The position numbers were made by a program, and so were the translations under genes. From Gymnothorax reevesii (Eukaryota; Chordata; Actinopteri; Anguilliformes; Muraenidae), in the NCBI GenBank assembly GCA_029721435.1, contig CM056580.1, positions 23,306,367 to 23,370,366 of the forward strand: DNA of 64,000 nucleotides, in the 5' to 3' direction. This document shows positions 12,501 through 27,500 of this stretch, piece after piece; the stretch's first letter is position 1, and each line of letters starts with the position of its first letter. The notes beneath the pieces were generated by a model that saw only the letters and a program-made list of their open reading frames with translations, was not told the origin of the DNA and ran no database searches.

Positions 12501-15500
12501 CAGTATACTGATCAACTCCTGTAGTCTGGTACACTGATCAGCTCCTGCAGTTTGGTACACTGATCAGCTCCTGCAATTTGGTACACTGATCAGCTCTGGC
12601 AGTCCGGTGCACTGATCAGCTCCGGCAGTCCGGTACACTGATCAGCTCCGGCAGTCCAGTATACTGATCAGCTCCTTCAGTCTGGTATGCTGGTCAGCTC
12701 CTGCAGTTTGGTACACTGAGCAGCTCCGGCAGTCTGGTCCATCGATCAGCTACTGCAGTCAGGTATACTAATCAGCTCCTGCAGTCTGGTTTACGGATCA
12801 GTTCTGGCAGTCCGGTACGCTGATCAGCTCCTGCAGTCTGGTACACTGATCAGCTCTGGCAGTCGGGTATGCTGATCAGCTCCGGTAGTCTGGTACACTG
12901 ATCAGCTCTGCCAGTCCAGTATACTGATCAGCTCCTGCAGTCTGGTATGCTGGTCTGTTCCTGCAGTTTGGTACACTGATCAGCTCCTGCAGTCTGGTCC
13001 ATCGATCAGCTACTTCAAGTCAGGTATACTGATCAGCTTCTGCAGTCTGCTATGTTGATCGGCCCCAGCAGTTTGGTGCACTGATCAAAGCCAGCAGTTT
13101 GGACCCTATATATGCATCTAAGCTTAGTTTCAACAAGTCAAACATATTCTTTAAGTAAATGGTGATATTTAAAAATGATATGAATTTTCAGGATTTTCGT
13201 AGGGTCATACCATTTGTCCACCTGAACATTAGTCCTTGCTACATCCAAGTAAAGGGTCACAATATTTAGCTAATATTTTAGGTCTGGACATACAGCCGTC
13301 AGTGCCAGCAGTTATCCCAGTGATATCATTTAATGTCACACCATTTTTTTGCAAAAAATCAACAAAAATTCTTGCTGGTTCACAAGTGGGTCCTAACACG
13401 AGTGAGCAGATTTGGTCAACAAAAGTTCACAGTTTAATCACTTTTTAATTTTAATAAAATAATTTGGATGCAAGATTTTGCAAAACTAAATGCTTATTTT
13501 AATGGGGCTCAATTTTTTTATATGACAAGTTCTATGGCTGCACCACTTTGACATTTTTGGCTCTACACCCCTAAGAAATCACTCAAAGGGAATTACACAC
13601 AGGAGACATTATCTTGGTTCTAAAAAATATCCAGGTCCATTTCCAGGTAATTTCTTCTTATAGCATGCATTGTAAGACAAAGTAACACTGTCAGACATTT
13701 AAAAAAAAGACTAACACAAGATTGACCCAGCTCAAGCAGTCAGGTACATGATGCAGTTTCCATTTTCTCCAGAGAAACACCCGTTTGCACTGTAAACTAA
13801 TTAAAATTACACTGTGCTGCCCTGTGGAAAAGATACAAACCTTGAATGAAATTGGTAACATCAATCCCTCTGCACAGATATGGACGCCAGTGGAAATTGA
13901 GCTGCACTATTTATACACGCAGTTAGACTATTCTATCACTAGATGGCACACCCAGATCAGTTATTGAATATTCACTAGCAAGCAGAGCTCAAACACGGTT
14001 TAGATGAACTCCAATGGATGAGCTCAGTCCCATCCCCCTGTCCCAGGAGTTACATGAATTAAACTCCGCAGCTAAGCCTGATGTGCAAAATGCTCAATAT
14101 ACTTGCCCATAGTATCTATCCGGCAGTTCGAAAAAATGATCTCTTGCAGAGAAAAAATTGTTGTCCTTTGTAGCAACCACTTCAGCTACAGTGAGCCAAT
14201 GTATCCCAATTAAGTAGTGAAGAAAAATAGTGGCAAAGCCACCGCGCCTCCTATTGGCCAAAGTATCAGTCAGATTGGGCTTAAAGTCGAACTTGGTCTA
14301 AACCTTATGACCCTATATACACATATGAACTAGGAAAAGGATCAGTGAAACATGACGCATTGCTGAATACCCCTCGGCCCGGACAAGATTTCCTGCCTCA
14401 AGGTCACAGCGCAAAGGTCAAACAGTGACATCTAGCAAAAAACGTGATGTTGCACATCTATGGATCATAGTGAGTTACCATACCAAATCTGGTGAAGCTG
14501 CGATCATTAGTTGCCAAGTACTGGCCCGGACAAAATCATGGACGGACGACAGAGGACGGACGGACACGCAGGTGACAACAATAGCCCTCCCCCATGCTGA
14601 ACAATACCCCAATGCTGAATTTTCATGAAGATCTTTTATGTTCGCAGCCTTTTTTCTCTACCAAAATCATGAAAATAAACCGAAATATGATTTTTTTTTA
14701 AATTCTAAATGCTACAAGTGTCTTGGCTCAGTCGAGCCATTCCCTCCCTCTCTGTGAAATCGCAATCCTATGCACCTTATTCCTGAGGGTGCTACTGTAG
14801 CTGTGGCGCTACATGATCATGGGTGCAACTTCCGGCGGAAGTAGTTTTTAGCGAGTGGCTAGTCAAGAACAGCGACGTTTCTTTCAGTTAACTTAGCGAT
14901 TACAGCTCGTTTTTTTTTTCTTTAAATTAACTTGCTTTTCTTAAAATGTCCCTTCAGAGCTCCGGCACCTGTTGTGCTGTTCGAGGCTGTACCAACAAAC
15001 AAAGGAAGCTAAATTTATGGCTTGATCAACAAGTGTTTTGAACACGTACCCAGAACATAGGGGATTGTGCTTGTGTTCAGCAAAACGGTTTCCATCGCCT
15101 ACCTACAGAAGAGGAAGCCAGAATTTGGCTGAAAAACCTGAATTTGAAAAGACCCCCAAAAACATTAAGTGCTCATTTCATTATGTCGACAAACAACGAT
15201 TCCTACTCTATGGCTAGGCTCAGACAGACCGCTGCAGAGGAGAGCCGAGTCCTCAGAAGCATTTTGACAGCAGTGCCAAGAGAGCACAAGGTATGATTTC
15301 ACGTGTAGGGAGGACAGAAAATTGTTGTATTTGTCCGGTAATGCCAGTCAATGTAACTAACGTTTCATCCTGTACAGTTTAAGATGAGGCTGTAGAAGTA
15401 GTAATAGTTCACTACAATTTGAAAATGGCCTACTCCGTTTCAAACAATAGTCTTGCACTCCAAACCTCATTTCACCAAAATTAAAAGTATGGGGAAAATG

Positions 15501-18500
15501 GATTCACTGTGTTTTTACATGCTATAAAATATTGGATTAGCTAGCAACTTAATACCCTATAAAGCAGTTAGCTGGAGTAGAGCTAATTTGACTCATACTG
15601 TCGGATGGCTTAATTCACTCTGTATAACAACCCATTACATTTCATGTGTAGAGCCATATTTACCACTGACATATAGTGTTTCCTTCATAAATATTCTCAG
15701 AAAGTACTTGTATATCCGTTTTAAGGTACATAAGATTGTATACTACCTCCTTTAACAAAACGCGACTGGCCTTGTTGCTGTGAAAGTACTGCATACGCTT
15801 CGGAGCTTTGGAGAGTGTTCATAGCTTCGCAGTCTGAGTCGCTAATGTAGCCAAATGCTCTAGTGTGGCCACTGCTTCAGGTCGTTCTCCCATTCTTCGA
15901 TAGAAGGCAGCAGTACCATATCTTTATGCTGTCTGAGGGCTAAAAGGTGATGTTCCTTCATATATTATTTTCCAATCACTTAAAAAAAGAGGATTTGCGT
16001 GAGCCACTACCGTGGTAAACAGTTCAGTGACAGGATGCAGCAGAAGTTGCGCCCAGAATTCGCACAAGGGATCATGAGACGTGGGAATAAGGTGGATAAA
16101 GCCTCAAATAAGGCGACACATAAATAGCCAGATATGGCTTTGTGCAAAGGGGTTAACAGTGATGACCAAGGGAGGGGAAAGGAAAGAGAGGAGACTGGGA
16201 GAACTTCAGCACCATAGACAGAGCAAGAAGTTCTTTCTGGGTGCATCTCAAAGCATAGGCTGCATCCTTTGAAGGCGGCATTTTTAGGGGTCTTCACATA
16301 ATTCCATCTGCCGAACTGACGATTCGTCATTTGATCTCTGCTAAACGGCTTTGGTTTCAGTGAGTTGTCACTGGTTTCCCCAACCTTAACCTTAACTCTA
16401 ACCCTTCACCCAAATCCTGCACCTAAATTTAACCTTGTCCCTAACCCTAAATGTCAGTTTAGCGGATGGAAGTAAGTGATGACCCCTAAAAATGCAGCCT
16501 TCAAAGGATGCAGCTTATGCTTTGAGATGCACCCTTTTAGACCTGATTGCTCGAAATTATTGGAAATTTCAGCTTGCCAAAGGAAAGAACAAAAGTTCTG
16601 TACATCCTTTAGGACTCCCATAATGACCAATAAATGTTCAAACATCAAGTTTCTTCACCATTTACTTTAAAATCATTGAGGTAATTTAGGCATTAAAAGT
16701 TAGGAACGCGCAAGCAGCTTATTTAAATCATCAAGAAATATTTGAAGGAAAAGGAAAATTAAATAAAAATAAAAGAACAAACAAAAAATAAGATTAAATT
16801 CAATTCCATAATCAAAAATCTCAGTTTTAGCAAAGTCAAATTCAAATAAAGTGGCCCAAAGAAAAATATCCAAACTAACTGAGAAGAAATGAAGCAATTT
16901 ATGCATTAACCATTAGTCGAGTCATTTCATACAGAAATCTAAGAGCAGAGTGTAATGTGCTCAAACATTTTCATCAAATGATTTCACCCATGTCCGCCCC
17001 AGGTGCAGAGAAAATTAAAGTCTAACTGTCGATTCAAAGAGCACATCACCGCTGCCTTTTAATTAAACACAGGCTCTGGACTCCCTGGAGACAGAATGCG
17101 GAAGGGGCTAGAACTTCGGGTTTAAATAATAGCTTTCAACAGTCAAAGCCCCCCAGGCACCAGCCGTAACCTCCCGCCCCTCTCCCCCAATTACCCGGCT
17201 ATTTAACCCAGTCGACGAGTTACCTAGTTGCCAACCGCACAGCCCCGATATTGACAAGACTTTTTTCCCAAGGAAAAATACGCGCCTCATCTGAACAGTA
17301 CCCAAATCGGTCCCTCTCAGAAAAGGGGATAGGTAATCAAAGTCAAAGAAAGAAATACTTGAGCACACAATTACTTAGGCAATTCATTAAATTTATTAGT
17401 CACCTGCACCTTAATAAATTGTCTAAGTAATCGTGTGCTCCTGTATTTATTTTTTTGACTTCAAGTTTTTTTCCTCTTTGCTGGCAGCAGAGTAGGCCAC
17501 CATCTTTTGACAGAGAGATAATGTGGGAAAGAGACAGTACCATCCCACATCAGACTTTCCTCTCATCTCCAAGACACCTCCATCAGATAATATTCATGAC
17601 CGTCCAGCAGAAACAACAACATACCTTAATGATACAAGCCTCATCATAAGATGACATATCCCCTGGCCCCTGCAATCTCAGGAATCCTAAACTATCAAAA
17701 GGCACCAGTCTAGGGCCTGATTAATATGCACAGCAAGTTTCGACAAAAAATATTGAACGGTATTTAAGTTTTGCTCCAAAAACGAAATGATTATGGATAG
17801 ACAGAGGCACGGGCGAACGGACATGTATATATCAAGGGCTTCCTACAGTACAAATTGGTTTATTCCAGCGGTTATCCCTCTTTAATATGTATAAATTGCC
17901 AAATGAGCCATACAAATAAAACTACCAGTGATACAGCCAGCAAACTGAAGAGATGTTCGAGCACTATTCTAAATATCTTCCCAGGAGTTCATTCTGTTTG
18001 AAAGTTAACTTGAAAAAACCTCAGTGTCATTAAAACCATTTCAAAGAAGTAATATAAATGTAAGATGTGTGCAATAAGCCTTTGACAGAGGCAGCCTGGG
18101 GTATATTTCCAATAAGCCCGTCAAAAACACGCTCTTCCTTTCGTTAAATCCCTCCTCTCTCTTTCTCAATCACGAAACAGTCGCACAGCTCACAACACTA
18201 ATCATTCACATTCCACTGGAAAGCATAAGTTCATAATAGACCACTTTTTCATGCCAGCCAGAGGTGGATAGGACAGCCTGTGAAAATTAGCATGTTTAAT
18301 CTTCCGCTGGTAGTGTAACATTCATGAGGCGGACGTGGAGCCGTTCAGAAAACCAGCGATTGAATGAATCAAGCACCCATCTCCCGCAGCTCCTTTCAGT
18401 AGCTGAAGCAGAACACCTGACTTCACAGACCCGCCTCTCAGCCTGCACCAAGTGTAGGGCGCCCCATGTTGAGCAATTAGCTATTACAGGATCTCCTTGG

Positions 18501-21500
18501 TACTGAGGTACTCCACTTAGTCCACACTGCACCTCTGCTGCTACAAAGAGGCACAAAAACCTCAGCACTGTTACAGATTTGTGAAACAAAAAAGCAGTAG
18601 CCTAAACTTTGCTCTACATACAAACCCAAGTTTTCATATGCAGTAAACCAAGCGTCATTGCACTGGTGTAACAATAGGGTTGAAGGACTCTCTCATCATC
18701 AGGGAAATGAAAGGACTACCAGTGGGTGCTTGAGCAAGGCCCGTTAATCTTTAAACCTTTCTGAGGCCATTACACCCCTGACTCCCTCTCTACCTACTTC
18801 CAGCTGTTTGCTCTGGCATAACTCCCTGAGCATTCTTGAAAAAGAGCAATGCATTCCCTCTCAATGCACTCACTGCAATCAGACATCGGTTACGTCGTCA
18901 GCTCTGGGGAACCCGGTTCCTGATTGTGACTGTACTGACGAACATTTCACGCATAAAATCAATCATTCTCTCCCCACTCCTGCTCCTGCTCTCGCCCCCA
19001 GACACCCCAAAATACCGAAGGGGACCCGTTTAGAAGGCGTTCAATAAACCAGCAAAATTTGATAAAGAAATAATGACCGGTTTTTGAGTTGTGGACCAGA
19101 AACACTTTGGGAAAGCCGATGCTAACGGGAACCAAGTGAGGGGGAGCGGAGGAGACGACAATCACACACTTCACTGCTGGATATCCCACACTACATTACG
19201 CAATGACTGCAGTACACCTACATTAACTGCACAGACAGTTCAGTTCCAGCCACCAGTGACTGCACAGCTCAGCTGTAAGGACCAGCACAAGCTTTGGAGC
19301 AGGATATGAAATTCAGACGGGTAAAGGGCACAAAAGGCCCTGAGATCACAAGCTAGGGGGCAGAAACACCTCCACTGTTTTAAAAAAATTCACTTCCATT
19401 CAAGGAGTGTGAAATCAAACTTTGCGTTATTTTCTCCGCGCTTCCGAAAAAGCGAGGAGATCTTGTAAAACAGTTCGGCATCTGCCCGTCTGTCTGTCCG
19501 TCCATCACACTCGGCCGTTAGACCAATAAACCTGAAACTCTGGTGTGTAGTAGTGACCCAGTTGGATCCTGAACCCCCACATTCGTGCATAATTTATTCT
19601 TGTCCATTCAAAAACTTATTTAGTCATATCTATTCATTTCTTATAGTTTCTCAGATAGTATAACAGCAAATTCAACTCATCTTCTGGTTGGAGACTGACT
19701 GCTGCAATATTATATATGTATGCATGTGACTAATTGCAATAAAAGTAAAAAAAAAAAAAAATACATTTTTAATGTACATGTATATAAAAAATGTGAGGTA
19801 TATCAAAAGTGTTGATATAATACTATTATTTTTATGTAAATTAATCATTATCTTAATAAAATGCATATTTAAGGTGATTTCGTTATTACTCAGGAAAGCC
19901 TTTTGCAGATTGAAATATGGATCATCTCTTGTTTGTGGAGATCGTCTGATACATGTCAGACCAATATTTAAGATTATTTTACAGCAATATTGCAGCGGTC
20001 AGTCTCCAACCAGAAGATGAGTTGAATTTGCTGTTATAGTATCTAAGAAACTATAAGAGAGAAATAGATACGTCTAAATATGTTGTTAAATGGACAAGAA
20101 TAAATTATGCACCAACATGGGGGTTCAGGATCAAACTTTCTTCTGTATATTTTCAGATGCTGTCTGATGAATTTCTGATGATTGAACATCATGGCGCAGC
20201 CACCTCCCAAACAAAAACAGGCGACTATCCCATCATCTACGCATCCTGATTTGGACTCAGATTTGGACATACCAGATGTGCCTGGAATACAGATTGATAC
20301 AGATAAAAGTGACAGTGATTCTGAGGATTAAAAATGCATTGTTATTAATTTTATTGCAATTAATCACATGCATACAGATTACACAGTGGCATAGGTTGCA
20401 GTCAGCTGGTACGGTGGGGAACAACCCTCAGAAAAATAGGGTTCCTCTCTAATCTTGGCAATTTAAGTTAGATATTTTGGAATAGAGTAGTAAATTATTT
20501 ATCATTGTAATCAGGAGAAATTCCTCTTTCAGATGATATATAATGTTTGCAGGCGATTCTGCTTAACAGTAAATCGAAGCGCATTGTTCACTGGAATTCA
20601 ATGTCAATGTTAGCTACCTTACTAAAACTGCTGCTATGTGTCTGTTCGAGGACATTGTGAACCGTGAGATATCTTTCTCTCTCCCTGTAAAAGTGCACAT
20701 TAGGCTATTATTTATTTATCTTCACAAAGTTAGCAAATCAGACTATTACACCAGCACATGAGGTTCAAATTTAGCCACGATGTAACATAAATGTTCAAAC
20801 TCAAAGACGCTTTACAAGAATACTTTATTCATTCACTCACACATTCACGCTCTGATGGTAGTAAACTACATTTTTGTAGCCACAGCTGCCCTGGAGCAGA
20901 CTGATGGAAGCGTGGCTGCCAGTATGCGCCTACGGCCCCTCCCACCACCATGAAACATTCACACACAGCCATACAGTATTCCTATATATTGCATGTTTTT
21001 GTGGGTGGTACCCGGAGAAAACCCACGCGAACATAGATAGAACACACAAACATGCAAACTCCACACAGAAAGGCCCCAGGCCGGATTCGAACCCACAACC
21101 TTCTTGCTGTGAGGCTAACCACTGTGCCACCGTACCACCATGCAGATAGAACGCGGCTCCACTGAATACTCGATTCAGTTTGGTCTATCAGCGCGTCTCA
21201 ACAGATAACCGCTAGCCAGCTGGTCAGTTGAGCACATTGTTGCTAAGGAAGCAATAGCAACGGCGGAAGGAGCAACTGAAAACGTACATTGGCAGCTGAC
21301 AGTGGCATTTCCTCAATATCGGTTACCTTTATCATTTGCATTCAGCAATGGAGTGTTGACATCTGTTATTATTCTCTACAAAGATGGGCAACATGAGCCA
21401 GCCGTACCCCCTTATCTCAGCCTCTGACCTGCAGCACATCATAAAAGCTGTAAACGGCCGACTTATCATTATTCCTTACATTTTTTTTATTTGAATGAAA

Positions 21501-24500
21501 TAAGATGAAGTTATTTAGGTAAAGAAATATAACCTCACCTCGTCCATGTACATGGTTTCGCCGCTCCTGTTTGAGTCACATTGGAGAATTTAGCTGTCAG
21601 CGGTGCGTGTAAATTGATGAAGACAACAACTCCCATGATTCCACACAATCCCATTGCGTCATCAAACTCGGCCTCTTGTTATTGTTTGGTTAAGCGCCCT
21701 CTAGTAGCAGAGAATTACATATTGGGCCTTTAAAAGGAAGAAACTCCGTTACAGCGAGACAAAGACAATCCAGCCATCCATCCATCTTCTTCGACTTATC
21801 CGGAGCCAGGTCGCGGATGCAGCAGTCTAAGCAAGGACGCCCAGACTTCCCTCTCCCTGGACACTTCCTACAGTTCTTCCGGGTATCCCTAGGTGTTCCC
21901 AGGCCAGCCGAGTGACATAGTCCCTCCAGCGCGTCCTGGGTCTTCCCTGGGGGCTCCTCCAGGTGGGGCCTCCCAGGAAGGCGTCCAGGGGGCATCCGAT
22001 ACAGATGCCCGAGCCTCCTCAGCTGGCTCCTCTCGACGTGGAGGAGCAGCGGCTCTACTCTGAGCTCCTCCCAGGTGACAGAGCTCCTCACCCCGTCTCT
22101 AAGGGAGCGGCCCGCCACCCTGCAGAGGAAACCCATTTCAGCTGCTTGTATCCGAGATCTCGTTCTTTCGGTCATGACCCAAAGTTCATGACCATAGGTG
22201 AGGGTAGGAACATAGATTGACTGGTAAATTGAGAGCTTCGCCCCTTCTTCACCATAACAGATCGGTATAATGAACGCATTACTGCTGCCGCTGCACCGAT
22301 CCGTCTGTCAATCTCACGCTCCATCCTTCCCTCACTCGTGAACAAGACCTCAAGATACTTAAACTCCTCCACTTGAGGCAGGAGCTCTCCTTCAACCTGG
22401 AGGGGACTAGCCACCTTTTTCCGGTCGAGAACCATAGCCTCAGACTTAGAGGTGCTGACTCTCATCCCAGCTGCTTCGCACTTGGCTGCAAAGCGCCCCA
22501 GTACATGCTGAAGGTCCTGGTTTTAAGGAGCTAACAGGACAACATCATCCGCAAAAAGTTATATACGTAAAAAAATATAACCTCACCTCATCCTTGTATA
22601 TGGTTTCGCCGCTCCTGTTTGAGTCACATTGGAGAATTTAGCTGTCAGCGGTGCGTTTAAATTGATGAAGACAACAACTCCCATGATTCCACACAATCCC
22701 ATTGCGTCATCAAACTCAGCCTATTGTTATTGTTTGGTTAAGCGCCCTCTAGTGGCAGAGAATTACATATTGGGCCTTTATATGGAAGAAACTCTGTTAC
22801 AGCGAGACAAAGACCATCCATCCATCCATCCATCCATCCATCCATCAATTTTCTTCGACTTATCCGGAGCCGGGTCGCAGGTGCAGCAGTCTAAGCAAGG
22901 ATGTCCAGACTTCCCTCTCCCTGGACACTTCCTCCAGTTCTTCCGGGGTATCCCGAGGTGTTATCAGGCCAGCAGAGTGACATAGTCCCTCCAGCGCGTC
23001 CTGGGTCTTCCCTGGGCAAAAAGCAGAGATGAGATCCTGTGCTCCCCGCACTGAACACCCTCCGACCCCTGGCTGCGCCTAGAAATTCTGTCCATAAAAA
23101 TAATGAACAGAACCGGTGACAAAGGGCAGCCCTGCCGGAGTCCAACACGCACCGGAAACAGGTCTGTCTTGCTGCCGGCAATGCGAACCAAGCTCCTGTT
23201 CCGGTCATATTGAGACCGCACGGCCCTTAGTAGAGGGCCCCGAACTCCATACTCCTGAAGCACCTCCCACAGAATGCCAGGAAAGACACAGTCGAATGCC
23301 TTCGTCAAGTCCACAAAACATGTGAACTGGTTGGGCAAACTCCCATGAAACCTAAAGCACCCTGCGGAGGGTATAGAGCTGGTCCAGTGTTCCACGACCA
23401 GGACGAAAACCGCATTGTTCCTCCTGAATCCGAGGTTCGACTATCGGCCGAATTCTCCTCTCCAGCATCCTGGAATAGACTTTACCAGGGAGGCTGAAGA
23501 GTGTGATCCCCTGTAGTTGGAGCACACCCTGGAGTCCCCCTTCTTAAATAGAGGGACCACCACTCCGGTCTGCCAATCCAGAGGCACTGTCCCCAACTGC
23601 CACGCGATGTTGCAGAGGCATGTCAACTAAGACAGCACAACGACACCCCGGGACTTCAGGTACTCGGGGCGGATCTCACCCGCCCCCAGTGCCTTGCCAC
23701 CGAGGAGCTTCAAAACTACCTCAGTGACTTCAGCCTGACTGATGGATGAATCAGCCTCTGGGTCCCCAGCCTCTGCTTCCTCTACAGAAGGCGTGTCAGT
23801 GGGATTGAGGAGATCCTCGAAGTATTCCCTCCACCAGTCGACAATATCCCCAGTCAAAGTCAACAGCTCCCCACCTCCACTGTAAACAGTGTTGGCAGGG
23901 CGCTGCTTACCCCATCTGAGGCACCAGATGGTTTGCTAGAATCTCTTCGGGGCTGACCGATAATCCTCCTCCATGGCCTCCCCAAACTTTTCCCATAACG
24001 GAGTTTTTGCTTCCGCCACCGCCTGGGCCACAGCGCGCTTGACCTGCCGGTACCAGTCAGCTGCCTCAGGAGTCCCATGAGCTAACCAAGCTCGATAAGT
24101 CTCCTTCTTCAGCTTGACGGCATCCCTTACTTCCGGTGTCCACCACTGGGTTCAGGGATTGCCGCCGTGAAAGGCGCCTGAAACATTACGGCCACAGCTC
24201 CAAACGGCCACGTCAATAATGGAGGTGGAGAACATAGTCCATTCAGACTCAATGTCTCCGTCTCCCTTAAGATCTGGTCAAAGCTCTCCCGGAGGCGAGA
24301 GCTGAAAACCCCTCTGACAGAGGGTTCCGCCAGACGTTCCCAACAGACCCTCACAACACGTTTGGGCCTGCCGGGTCCTGTGGGTGGAGACACATCAACT
24401 GGCCGAAACCTATCACTGTGTCGACATCTGGCTACGGCCAGCGACAACATATTATTTGAAGCGACTTTGTGGCATAATAAGAGAAATCATAGATCTATGG

Positions 24501-27500
24501 ATTTCACAAGCCTATCCTCTATAGCAGCAGAATGCAAGTGAACAGGATGAATATGTCCCTTTCTTAGCTCAGTCTACTTCTGCGATTCGTCCACAGACTT
24601 GCATATAGAGAACTGGAGGTCGACGTGTTACACGGCTACCATTGTATGTAGCCAGCTTTTAAGGTGAAGAGACGTAGAGGCACTGGTGTATTAATGAGCT
24701 GTCCTTTCATTCCAAATTCGCGAAGAAAGCAATGGAAGTACATGAAGCCCAAGAGGGCAGGAGCGTATGATCTTGCTTTGTAACCGACTGAACTACTAAA
24801 CAGATGATGCGCAGATAACCCGTCCGAAGAGCGACAGATCTGAGTTTAAACACACAGTTTCAGTGGAAGCAGCGCTAATCCAAGTGCACACAGGGGTAAT
24901 TGAGTGCGAGAGCAGTGTTTTTCAGGGGAAAACTTTAGCTAAACTCTCAATCAAACTCCACAATGTCCTGGGGGAGACCATGCACAGTCAGTGGCTCCAA
25001 CTACGCAAGACAGCATTTGTGCTTTGACATAAACGATCGTGCAGCAGGAGTTTCCCTCTGATTGATAACCAATGAGATCACTTGTATTTGTTAATATCCG
25101 ATCCGTACCAAACTGTGGGGGAAGTCCCTCCTTCTCACCGACAGGCCAAACACAATTAGGAGGGGTTTTTTCTTTTTAATTTTGTTAGGAAAACGCGTGG
25201 GACTACGAAATTGAAAATGCCTAGTCAGGCACGGTGGTCGGTCACGAAAATGAAAAAGAAAAGTCACGAACTGCATTAGCGACTTAATTATGAAACAGAT
25301 ATCGCGTCTGCTTCTTGAAAAAGAAAAAGCATTTCCGAGAAGGTATTTGCTTTATGGGATTAGCGTTTTCCATTTCGTTTTGAAAGTGATATTGCAGGGC
25401 ACTTCCTGCAAATGAAAACAGTGGAAGGATTACTTTAGCATTTTCGTGATTATACAAATAATGCGCGTGCTACTCGAAAACGATAAAGAAGTTCCGAGAA
25501 TGTATTTGCTGTATACAATTAGTGTTTACAAACAAAATGAATATTCTAAATGCCTAAAACTTCTACAGCAGTAACTGAATCTCACAGTGAACACATTGAT
25601 GAGAAATCCCTAAAATAGATTATCGTTAAAATATTTGTCCTTGTTACATGAAGTAGAATATCTGAATAGAATATCTTCAATAGCCTGTTGCATGTTTTGC
25701 ATAATGCGCAATTATAAAAACCTTTACAGAAGGAAATAGCGGCAATAACAGGTGACATCAAACCTTTGAATTGTGGTGTTTAAATGTCGAAAATATTGTC
25801 ATTTATCTCATAAGTGAGTGACAGAGAATACTGTTGAACGTCACAGACCAGTCGAGGTAAAGCTAATGCAGCTACCTCATTCGATCACTCCAAACACTTA
25901 CATTCACCTCACTGCATCCTGCACTGCTGAAGTGCCTTTCTGTACTTTTCTCCAACACTTCCACAGAAAAATTTAAATCATACTATATATTGCATTCAAA
26001 CTTCACATTTGTTCAAATAGCATAAATGGGGAAAAAAACATTCTGAAAAGATCATATTATAAATCATAATAAATCGCTGTTCCATATAGCATTTTACTGC
26101 ATCCCACATCCCCCAGAGGCATGTCTTCTCAGACCTGTGCGCAACCCTATAGACCCACATCAGAGTCCAGGGAAGGCAGCATTAGCTGACCTCAACAAGG
26201 ACAATCACTCGGCAGCACGCACTCAAAACATCCTGCTCATAAAATCTTCACAGGAGTATTTCAGCCAAGTCACCCGAATCAAAAAGAGAAGAAACCAATC
26301 AAAAAGTACGTAGGAGTCGAGAGCAAAACAAACAGGAACATTACACTGCACAGACCATCATATTGTCATCTGAACACATATTACTAGCGCTGAACGAATG
26401 GGTGCATTGGTGAGAAGGAGGGAACACCAAGCACCAAGACCATCAAGTGCTTTGAAATTGTACAAAAGGGGAGCAGCATCACACGTAGCAACAGTTATAG
26501 CACAGCGTCAAGTGCTTCTGAATTTTCCACAGAGCAAATATATCAACACAGCCAGATAACTACTGTCTACATAACAAGAAGATGAGGAGGAAGAAACCAT
26601 ACTCTCTTTCCCAAAGGGAGACAAGTTTGTTGACATTTACTGGAATTAAGAACAGAACTTAAGTTTGACAGTCCAAACCATTGAGGAAGAACTGACTTAT
26701 AAAACTAGGCTTATGCCGTCGGAGGCAACGGCTTGGGGTATATCCCCAAATGCCCCCTATTCTTGAATAGACCTTAAATAGACTTTCATCTGAACTTCAT
26801 TTCAGGTCAATCGGACAAATGGTTCTGAAGATATGGCCAAAAATGGTCATTTTCCATCACAAAGCGCCACCTGGTGGCAAAATATTGAAACATACAGGTA
26901 TGATGTCATCATGTGACACGTTGTGAGGTCATGACCTTGCAGTTGCACATAGTTTCATGTCAATTGGACAAATGGTTCCAAAGATATGGCAAAAATGGTG
27001 AATTTTATGTGACTAAGCTCCACCTCGTGTCAAAATTTTGAATCAAACAGGTATATTGTCATCGTGGGACACATCCTCAGGTCATGACCTTTCATTTGCA
27101 CTTGATTTGAGGTCAATCGGACAAATACTTCCAGAGATATGATAAAAACAGTGATTTTTCAGTTTTTGGCCCCTGGTGGCCAATCTAGATTTTGTAAATT
27201 GTCCAAAATCGAATCAGTTCCTCCTCTTTATGATACTTACTTAGACGCAAAACATGAAATTTCAAATTGAAATATTACTGAAGTTATCGCAATAACACGT
27301 AGGGAGGCACGGCGGCGGCAGTCAGACCAAAAACATAATATCCCCGAAACGCCGTTCGACGTTCGGGGATATAATAATATGGTGGTGCATGTCATATCAT
27401 ATGTTATGTTAAATTACATAAATTACATTTGGCAGGTGCCCCAGCCAATTGCTACTTGAAGTCCCAGACTGCAAAGGACCTTTGATTTCATTCATTAGTG

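Noticed and set aside
11275..13095. CRISPR-like array
   Set aside because: Units are contiguous with no unique spacers, in a vertebrate intron; it is a minisatellite.
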